A stretch of DNA of 64,000 bases from Neoalteromonas arenosi. GTDB taxonomy: Bacteria; Pseudomonadota; Gammaproteobacteria; Enterobacterales; Alteromonadaceae. This document shows positions 58,174-64,000 of this stretch, piece by piece. A program made the translations under genes and the position numbers. Location: positions 423,717 to 487,716 of the forward strand of contig NZ_JAUCBP010000006.1 of NCBI RefSeq assembly GCF_030362855.1. Reading direction: 5' to 3'. The notes under the pieces are model-generated. The model had not been told where the DNA came from. It was given only the letters and a program-made list of their open reading frames with translations, and made no database searches. The stretch's first letter is position 1, and each line of letters begins with the position of its first letter.

Positions 58174-59067
58174 TTACTTCACTAAAGCCTTTAAGAATTG
58201 CTTAAACTCTTTAGCTAACTCTGGGTGGCGTAATGCATATTCTACACTCGCTTGCATATAGCCCAGCTTACTGCCACAGTCATGGCTTTTGCCTTTCATG
58301 TAATACGCATCAACTTGCTCTTTCGCCATTAACATCGCAATCGCATCAGTCAACTGGATCTCATCGCCGGCGCCCGGAGGTGTTGAGGCTAAACAATCCC
58401 AAATGGCTTCTGACAAAACGTAACGACCCACTACGGCCAAATCAGAAGGAGCGTCTTCTACAGGAGGCTTCTCAACCATTGCGTGAATCTTACCCGAGTC
58501 CCCCTCATTGAGCTCAAGGCCTTCCAAATCAACCACACCGTATTTATTTACTTCTTCGTGAGGTACCTTTTCGACCATGATTTGACTAACCCGGCTGGTA
58601 TTAAACTTCGCTACCATATCAGCTAAGTTGTCCTTCTTAAGGTTCGAGGCCGCATCATCAATGATCACATCGGGTAACACCACGGCAAAGGGAGCATCCC
58701 CCACCATTGGTCGCGCACACAAAATAGCATGCCCTAAGCCTTTAGCTACGCCTTGGCGAACGTGCATGATAGTTACATCTGTTGGGCAAATCGCTTGCAC
58801 GTCAGCCAGTAATTGACGTTTAACCCGTTTCTCTAAAGTTGCCTCAAGTTCAAAAGACGTATCGAAATGGTTTTCAATGCTATTTTTACTCGCATGGGTG
58901 ACCAAGATAATCTCTTTTATACCTGCAGCCACACACTCAGCCACAACATATTGAATGAGCGGTTTATCGACGACTGGAAGCATCTCTTTTGGTATCGCTT
59001 TTGTCGCCGGTAACATGCGCGTCCCCAAACCCGCTACCGGTATTACGACTTTTTTGACTTGACTCAA
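58174..59067 (-). CDS. galU: UTP-glucose-1-phosphate uridylyltransferase
   Basis: 297 aa. Makes UDP-glucose from UTP and glucose-1-phosphate for polysaccharide synthesis. N-terminal nucleotide motif [19 protein letters not shown], then [17 protein letters not shown] and [20 protein letters not shown]. Length and motifs normal. It lies just left of the wec cluster, facing away, and can supply UDP-sugar for the same surface polymers. Confidence 0.96.
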   Translation of the reverse strand: MSQVKKVVIPVAGLGTRMLPATKAIPKEMLPVVDKPLIQYVVAECVAAGIKEIILVTHASKNSIENHFDTSFELEATLEKRVKRQLLADVQAICPTDVTIMHVRQGVAKGLGHAILCARPMVGDAPFAVVLPDVIIDDAASNLKKDNLADMVAKFNTSRVSQIMVEKVPHEEVNKYGVVDLEGLELNEGDSGKIHAMVEKPPVEDAPSDLAVVGRYVLSEAIWDCLASTPPGAGDEIQLTDAIAMLMAKEQVDAYYMKGKSHDCGSKLGYMQASVEYALRHPELAKEFKQFLKALVK

Positions 59068-59550
59068 ACTAATGGCTCCTTGTACAAATTTAGTTCTTTA
59101 TTTGACGCAAGCTTCATTCCAACTTTTAGGTTTATAACGCGTTCCATGGAGTATGGAAGTTGAGAATCAGCCAAGCAATAATATCATGAGGTGAAATTAT
59201 TGATAGGCGGTGAATAAGTAAAACCTTTAACTCTTGCTGTATACTTATTTAATGCAGTCAAATAAAAGCTTCAAACAAACTCTATTCAAAATTTACTCCA
59301 GTAAACCGCATTTTAAAGATTGGCACACACTATCTGCGTTCGTGGCTCTTAGAAATAATTTTGCAATACAATTAAGGCAAAATTTAGCAAGATTTGGCAA
59401 ACCTGCTATAACTAATTGCACATTTTTTGTGCATCCGTTTCCCCTTGGGAGTAAAAACCATTAAAAATTTCACTCGTTCCCGCCGCATGACTAGGCATCA
59501 AATATTACAACATGCTATACTCCGAGCGGATTCAATGGAGTGTTAATTTA
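59068..59550. other. AT-rich intergenic region between galU and wecA
   Basis: 483 bp holding the galU promoter side and the wecA leader. A TATACT hexamer at 59238-59243 on the plus strand is a plausible -10, which would give wecA a leader of about 300 nt. A small hairpin (59417-59422 with 59428-59433) lies in it. I see no JUMPstart/ops sequence and no convincing gene. Confidence 0.4.
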
Positions 59551-60609
59551 ATGGACCTGACCTCTCTAAGTTTTAACGTCATTTTCTTTATTTCTTTTTG
59601 TGTAGCTTGCCTCGCGATTGCAAGCTTGCGGCCTATTGCGGCGAACATCGGGTTAGTCGATAAACCTGACGCCAGAAAGCGACACTTAGGTCATGTCCCT
59701 CTGATCGGTGGCATTGCTATTTATTTTACGATGTTAGTTGCATCGCAATTGTTTATTCGAGAGTCACAACTACTGAACCTTTATTTAATATCATGCTCTT
59801 TTATGGTGCTTATTGGCGCTTTAGATGATTTCTACGATATCAGCGCAAAAGCTCGATTAGTTGCGCAATTACTGATTGCTTCAATTTTAGTTATGGGGGC
59901 TGGTCATGCGCTCTATAGTATGGGAAATCTATTTGGATTAGGTGAAGTCAACTTAGGCTTTCTTGCTATCCCAGTAACACTCCTTGCTGTAGCGACTGCG
60001 ATCAATGCATTTAATATGACTGATGGCATTGATGGTTTAGTTGGCGTGCTAGGCATCGTAACATTCTCAAGCCTTTGCGTACTTTTCTATTGGAATGACA
60101 ACTCTGATTTATTCATTATTTCGGCAATTTTTGTGTCCGCTTTATCAGCGTTTTTGTTGTTCAATTTAGGTGGCCTTCGTAGAATTTTCGGTAAGATTTT
60201 TATGGGTGATGCCGGCAGTATGATGATCGGGCTGTCAGTGATTTGGTTATTGGTTCTAGGTACACAAGCCGAGGAAAACAGTTTCAGACCAGTAACTGCG
60301 CTCTGGATTATTGCAGTCCCTCTGATGGATATGTTTGCAGTTATGCACCGACGAGTAAGAAAGGGTAAATCACCTCTTTCTGCCGACCGTGACCACCTCC
60401 ATCATATCTTTCTGCGTTTTGGGTTCTCTTCTCGACAAGCACTGTGTGTCATCGGTTTTATCTCTACGTTGTTTGCTTTTGTCGGTTTAGTCGGAGAGTG
60501 GCTCAACATACTAGACAGCGTAATGTTACTTTTGTTTGTCGGAATATTTCTCGTGTACGATTATTTTTTCATTCATATATGGAGATTCTCGAAATTGCTT
60601 AGAAAGTAA
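59551..60609 (+). CDS. wecA: Undecaprenyl-phosphate GlcNAc-1-phosphate transferase (WecA)
   Basis: 352 aa from ATG at 59551, with GGAGTG upstream; an upstream ATG at 59512 is less likely. Polytopic enzyme of the WecA/MraY family that loads GlcNAc-1-P on undecaprenyl phosphate. The active-site Asp pair is in GALDDFYDISAKARL, NAFNMTDGIDGLVG is the second motif, MGDAGSMMIGL the third, and DRDHLHHIFLRFG contains the His motif. Starts surface polysaccharide assembly. Confidence 0.93.
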   Translation: MDLTSLSFNVIFFISFCVACLAIASLRPIAANIGLVDKPDARKRHLGHVPLIGGIAIYFTMLVASQLFIRESQLLNLYLISCSFMVLIGALDDFYDISAKARLVAQLLIASILVMGAGHALYSMGNLFGLGEVNLGFLAIPVTLLAVATAINAFNMTDGIDGLVGVLGIVTFSSLCVLFYWNDNSDLFIISAIFVSALSAFLLFNLGGLRRIFGKIFMGDAGSMMIGLSVIWLLVLGTQAEENSFRPVTALWIIAVPLMDMFAVMHRRVRKGKSPLSADRDHLHHIFLRFGFSSRQALCVIGFISTLFAFVGLVGEWLNILDSVMLLLFVGIFLVYDYFFIHIWRFSKLLRK

Positions 60610-60687
60610 CCTGTTTTTTAGTTTTCTTCCCGCTTGTATAACTTTATTGTTCAGTTTTAATTTCACACAAACCATAGAGGAAAAGTA

Positions 60688-61809
60688 GTGACCACTAAGA
60701 AAGTCCTTATGATATTTGGCACGCGACCAGAAGCTATCAAAATGGCTCCACTTGCAAAAGCATTGCAAGAAAAGCCTGATATCTCTGTTGAAGTATGTGT
60801 TACTGGGCAGCACCGAGAAATGTTAGATCAGGTTTTAAAGCTCTTTGACTTAAAACCCGATTACGATTTAAATTTGATGAGGCCTGGTCAAGACTTGTAT
60901 GACATAACGGCTAGAGCATTGGTTGGATTAAGAGACATTCTTAAAGAGGTAAAACCCGATTTAGTATTAGTACATGGTGATACGACTACTACTTTTGCGT
61001 CCTCATTGGCATCCTTTTATCAACAAATTGATATTGGTCACGTAGAAGCCGGTTTAAGAACCGGAAACATTTATAGCCCTTGGCCCGAAGAATGTAATCG
61101 AAGCCTGACTGGCCGCCTCGCTTCAATTCATTTCGCTCCTACAGATAAATCTCGTCAAAATTTAATTAAAGAAGGTATCGACGAATCCAGTATCATTGTG
61201 ACTGGTAACACTGTCATCGATGCACTTTTACAAGTTGTCAATAAGATTGAAAACGATACAGATTTGTCCTCAGAACTCTCCAAAAAATTCCATTTCTTGG
61301 ATGATTCAAAAAAGTTAATTCTAGTGACTGGCCATAGGCGAGAAAGCTTTGGCGAAGGATTTGAAAATATTTGTGAATCACTCAAACTACTCTCATCACG
61401 AGAGAATGTTCAAATTGTATATCCAGTTCACTTAAATCCGAATGTTCAAGAACCAGTTAATCGAATTTTGTCCGGGATAAAAAACGTTCACCTGATTGAG
61501 CCACTAGATTACCTACCTTTCGTTTATTTAATGAATAAATCTTATATTATTCTGACAGATTCTGGCGGCATACAAGAGGAAGCCCCCTCTTTGGGTAAAC
61601 CGGTATTAGTCATGAGAGACACTACAGAGCGCCCTGAAGCTGTGTCCGCGGGAACTGTCAAACTAGTTGGTACAAGTATTAATGCTATTGTTCAGAATTG
61701 CGAAGAACTTTTGGATATCGATGAAGCGTATCAGAGAATGTCATACGCTCATAACCCTTACGGTGATGGCCATGCTTGTAAAAGAATTGTTGAAAGTATA
61801 TTAGGTTAA
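60688..61809 (+). CDS. wecB: UDP-N-acetylglucosamine 2-epimerase (non-hydrolysing)
   Basis: 373 aa from GTG at 60688, with GAGGAAAA upstream. Interconverts UDP-GlcNAc and UDP-ManNAc. Conserved [13 protein letters not shown] at the start, [24 protein letters not shown], then [20 protein letters not shown] near the C-terminus. Followed 6 bp later by wecC, so substrate flows directly to UDP-ManNAcA. Confidence 0.96.
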   Translation: MTTKKVLMIFGTRPEAIKMAPLAKALQEKPDISVEVCVTGQHREMLDQVLKLFDLKPDYDLNLMRPGQDLYDITARALVGLRDILKEVKPDLVLVHGDTTTTFASSLASFYQQIDIGHVEAGLRTGNIYSPWPEECNRSLTGRLASIHFAPTDKSRQNLIKEGIDESSIIVTGNTVIDALLQVVNKIENDTDLSSELSKKFHFLDDSKKLILVTGHRRESFGEGFENICESLKLLSSRENVQIVYPVHLNPNVQEPVNRILSGIKNVHLIEPLDYLPFVYLMNKSYIILTDSGGIQEEAPSLGKPVLVMRDTTERPEAVSAGTVKLVGTSINAIVQNCEELLDIDEAYQRMSYAHNPYGDGHACKRIVESILG

Positions 61810-61815
61810 CGATTT

Positions 61816-63063
61816 ATGAAATTTGAGAAAGTCTCCGTTATCGGATTAGGTTACATTGGCTTACCCACGGCAGCAGTTATCGCCTCGAGAGGCATAGAGG
61901 TTATAGGCGTTGATATTAGCGAAAACACCGTTAACACGATTAATAGTGGAAAGGTGCATATAGTTGAGCCTGATCTGGATATGGTTGTTCAAGCTGCAGT
62001 AAACGTCGGTAAGCTTCGAGCAACGCTCACTCCAGAGCCCGCCGATGCATTTCTTATCGCCGTTCCTACACCATTCAAAGATAACTATGAACCTGACTTA
62101 ACGTATATTCAAAGTGCCGCTAAGGCTATTGCTCCCGTGCTTGAACGAGGAAACATAGTGATTTTGGAATCAACGTCACCTGTAGGAGCTACTGAGAAAA
62201 TGACAGATTGGCTGGCACACGAAAGGCCAGATTTGACTTTTCCTAATACAGACGGTGAAAACGCCGATATTCAAGTTGCTCATTGCCCCGAACGTGTTTT
62301 ACCAGGAAAGGTCCTTGAAGAGCTTGTGTCGAACGACCGCATCATTGGTGGAATGACTCCCAGATGCAGTGCTCGTGCCATTGAACTATATCAAACATTT
62401 GTTCGCGGTGATTGTATTACAACGAATAGCAGAACTGCAGAGATGGCAAAACTTACTGAGAATTCGTTTAGAGATGTAAACATTGCTTTCGCTAATGAAT
62501 TATCATTAATTTGTGACCAATTAAAAATAAATGTTTGGGAACTAATAAAATTAGCAAACAGACACCCTCGAGTAAATATTTTATCACCTGGTCCAGGTGT
62601 GGGTGGGCACTGTATTGCCGTTGACCCTTGGTTTATTGTGCATTCTTCACCTGATGAAGCAAAAATGATAAGAAAAGCGCGAGAGATCAACGATAGCAAG
62701 CCTGATTACGTAGTAAGGCAAGTACAAGAGGCGGCTGATCAATTCAAGAAACCTGTCATTGCCTGTTTAGGGCTATCATTTAAGGCTGATATAGACGACT
62801 TAAGAGAAAGTCCAGCATTAGAGATTACTAGAAAATTAGCCGTTGAAAAAGTTGGTGAAGTGATAGCAGTCGAACCCAATATATCTGAGTTGCCTGATAG
62901 CCTGTCGGATGAAGGAGTTTCTCTTCAACCGCTTGAGAAAGCTCTTACTAAAGCAAACGTTTTACTCGTTTTAGTAGATCATGCTCAGTTTAAAAATATG
63001 GCTACATCAGACATCAATACAAAAGTAGTTGTCGATACGAAAGGTATTTTCTCAGTCCAGTAA
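61816..63063 (+). CDS. wecC: UDP-N-acetyl-D-mannosamine dehydrogenase
   Basis: 415 aa. NAD-dependent two-step oxidation of UDP-ManNAc to UDP-ManNAcA. The N-terminal Rossmann motif is IGLGYIGLPTAAVIASRG. Catalytic segment NILSPGPGVGGHCIAVDPW keeps a conserved His, but the usual Cys should be confirmed: the visible GGHC supplies it. The ending SFKADIDDLRESPALEI is typical. Pairs with wecB to make an ECA-type or O-antigen precursor. Confidence 0.95.
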   Translation: MKFEKVSVIGLGYIGLPTAAVIASRGIEVIGVDISENTVNTINSGKVHIVEPDLDMVVQAAVNVGKLRATLTPEPADAFLIAVPTPFKDNYEPDLTYIQSAAKAIAPVLERGNIVILESTSPVGATEKMTDWLAHERPDLTFPNTDGENADIQVAHCPERVLPGKVLEELVSNDRIIGGMTPRCSARAIELYQTFVRGDCITTNSRTAEMAKLTENSFRDVNIAFANELSLICDQLKINVWELIKLANRHPRVNILSPGPGVGGHCIAVDPWFIVHSSPDEAKMIRKAREINDSKPDYVVRQVQEAADQFKKPVIACLGLSFKADIDDLRESPALEITRKLAVEKVGEVIAVEPNISELPDSLSDEGVSLQPLEKALTKANVLLVLVDHAQFKNMATSDINTKVVVDTKGIFSVQ

Positions 63064-63126
63064 AAAGCTCTAGGCCACTTTTCTTAGCTAACTGTATTGT
63101 GGCCTGAATATTTTTGGAGAGTACAA

Positions 63127-63573
63127 ATGAGTAAGGTCGTTTTATTCCTATATCATTTTGCTTACAGGTTGTATTTATCAGGACTCCCTTTTTTACCTCA
63201 ACTGATTTGCGCATTCGTACGAGTGGTATTCTCCTGCAAAATAGGGCTAGGTGCTCAAATAGGCAAAGGTACAGTACTAGGATATGGCGGTCTAGGCGTT
63301 GTGATTCATCATAGAGTTGTGATTGGAGAGAATTGTAATATTGGTACTGGTGTAACATTGGGTGGAACGAATAAAATTGAGCAGGTTCCAATGATTGGCA
63401 ACAACACTCAAATTTCTACAGGAGCCAAGATCATAGGCCCAGTCACAATCGGAAGCAATTCGGTTGTAGGAGCAAATGCAGTGGTTCTTACCGACATACC
63501 AGATAACTCGGTTGCTGTGGGTATTCCTGCCAAAATCATTAAATCAAACATCAATGTTGACGAGTACAAGTAA
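63127..63573 (+). CDS. Serine O-acetyltransferase-like hexapeptide acetyltransferase
   Basis: 148 aa from ATG at 63127 with GGAGAG upstream. The N-terminal part is a hydrophobic helix, then left-handed beta-helix repeats (GYGGLGVVIHHRVVIGENCNIG, IGNNTQISTGAKIIGPVTIGSNSVVGANAVV). The LbH-SAT type in polysaccharide loci commonly O-acetylates sugars rather than making cysteine. It is short for a true CysE, lacking that N-terminal domain. Last intact gene of the locus before the IS material. Confidence 0.85.
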   Translation: MSKVVLFLYHFAYRLYLSGLPFLPQLICAFVRVVFSCKIGLGAQIGKGTVLGYGGLGVVIHHRVVIGENCNIGTGVTLGGTNKIEQVPMIGNNTQISTGAKIIGPVTIGSNSVVGANAVVLTDIPDNSVAVGIPAKIIKSNINVDEYK

Positions 63574-63607
63574 CGCACAAAACATCTGTTTAAGCTTCTT
63601 TGTTTTG

Positions 63608-63733
63608 TTATTGGCGACAATTGAAATGATATCTACATCAATCCTATTTCATAGCTACTTAGCAAAAGTCATAGATGCTTCGATAAATTGTGAAGTAGCC
63701 TTTCTGTATTGTAACTATCTGAATCGCCAATAA
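63608..63733. repeat. 126-bp segment bounded by 10-bp inverted repeats
   Basis: TTATTGGCGA at 63608-63617 and its exact reverse complement at 63724-63733 flank a 126-bp AT-rich segment with no credible gene. No flanking direct repeat is obvious. It lies directly before the IS material, so it could be a MITE-like remnant or chance. Confidence 0.3.
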
Positions 63734-63738
63734 TTTCC

Positions 63739-63796
63739 TAGACACCTCTTAGCTAGATAAACTAATTGAAAGAGAGGTGCTTATGAGCGGTAAACG
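63739..63796 (+). mobile_element. Truncated left end of an IS3-family element
   Basis: Sequence resembling the left end and start of orfA of marine IS3-family elements: a short CACCTCT/AGAGGTG inverted repeat, then GAGAGGTGCTT followed by ATG and codons MSGKR at 63784-63798, the typical OrfA start. The match then stops where the second element begins. Inference from family resemblance only. Confidence 0.45.
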
Positions 63797-64000
63797 TGTA
63801 AAAACCCCATATCTAACACAGTTACTTCGTAGAATATCTAGGCCGCATTTCTATACTCAATTGGCGTCATGTCGTTGAGTGAATCATGTGGCCGTTCGTT
63901 GTTGTAAAGCTCAATCCAATCTCGGGTTAGGCGCTTCACTTCGTTTAAATTATTGAATATGTAACAGTCCAATACATCGTCACGGTAAGTCCGGTTAAAC
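63797..64000 (-). mobile_element. IS3-family insertion sequence, right end (window-truncated)
   Basis: The minus strand encodes the end of a DDE transposase and about 41 bp of non-coding end. The putative terminal repeat on the plus strand begins TGTAAAAACCCC at 63797 (IS3 ends usually start TG). The rest of the element lies beyond base 64000. Confidence 0.7.
63838..64000 (-). CDS. IS3-family transposase OrfB, C-terminal part
   Basis: Partial: 53 codons plus stop (TAG at 63838-63840), continuing past the window edge. It translates to a C-terminus with FNRTYRDDVLDCYIFNN, then ELYNNERPHDSLNDMTPIEY and RNAA, the standard end of the rve integrase core and its flanking helix in IS3 transposases (the ERPHDSL motif, with the last DDE acid close by). 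No frameshift is visible in this part. Confidence 0.88.
   Translation of the reverse strand, partial: FNRTYRDDVLDCYIFNNLNEVKRLTRDWIELYNNERPHDSLNDMTPIEYRNAA

Noticed and set aside
59234..59464. 76-residue ORF upstream of wecA
   Set aside because: Its TTG start overlaps a TATACT promoter-like hexamer, there is no ribosome site and no recognisable domain; AT-rich sequence gives such frames by chance.
63476..63733. 85-residue ORF overlapping the acetyltransferase end
   Set aside because: Different frame overlapping a clear hexapeptide gene, then random-looking AT-rich sequence; no ribosome site.

Overview
The window looks like a chromosomal segment of a marine gammaproteobacterium of the Alteromonadales type. 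The basis is a set of conserved gammaproteobacterial gene orders, namely rpsB-tsf-pyrH-frr-uppS-cdsA-dxr-rseP-bamA-skp, fabZ-lpxA-lpxB-rnhB-dnaE-accA-tilS, map-glnD-dapD, and a yqcA-truC / csrB / syd-queF-ppnN neighbourhood. DUF3549/DUF3301/DUF3192 genes and a PEP-CTERM-type protein are also present. I do not assign a genus. I saw no rRNA, tRNA or CRISPR array.

Region 1 (43-9195) is a sugar catabolism cluster. Seven genes read leftward: a sugar-porter MFS, a secreted TIM-barrel sugar isomerase, a GMC oxidoreductase with a three-cysteine motif, its Tat-signal small subunit, a second MFS, a cytosolic sugar isomerase and a Gfo/Idh/MocA dehydrogenase. A PAS-AraC regulator diverges from them. The layout suggests periplasmic sugar oxidation (possibly to a 3-keto sugar) followed by uptake and cytosolic reduction or isomerisation. 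Region 2 (9321-22500) is housekeeping and accessory: smrA, purL, mltF, tadA, a PspB-like protein, a CPA2 antiporter, a diguanylate cyclase, tilS and accA, plus two small proteins (52 and 50 residues).

Region 3 (20139-39772) is the large envelope/replication/translation superoperon, all leftward. A strong promoter and structured leader precede rpsB, a palindrome lies between rpsB and tsf, and a terminator follows tsf. The usual lpxD gene is absent between skp and fabZ, and a perfect terminator hairpin occupies its place. Region 4 (39897-44186) is the divergent map-glnD-dapD operon.

Region 5 (44237-57630) keeps the E. coli order yqcA-truC ... csrB ... syd-queF ... ppnN with lineage-specific insertions. 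The main find is an unannotated CsrB small RNA at about 47737-48085 on the minus strand. It has 24 GGA motifs in about 350 nt, an intrinsic terminator, and a near-consensus UvrY/GacA box about 178 bp upstream. Two DUF3192 paralogues, a second diguanylate cyclase, an HDOD-like protein and an NAD-type isocitrate dehydrogenase complete the region.

Region 6 (57820-64000) holds a ComEA-like HhH protein, galU, and a more AT-rich polysaccharide cluster (wecA-wecB-wecC-acetyltransferase) that makes and uses UDP-GlcNAc/ManNAc/ManNAcA. The cluster ends in what look like nested IS3-family elements cut by the window edge.
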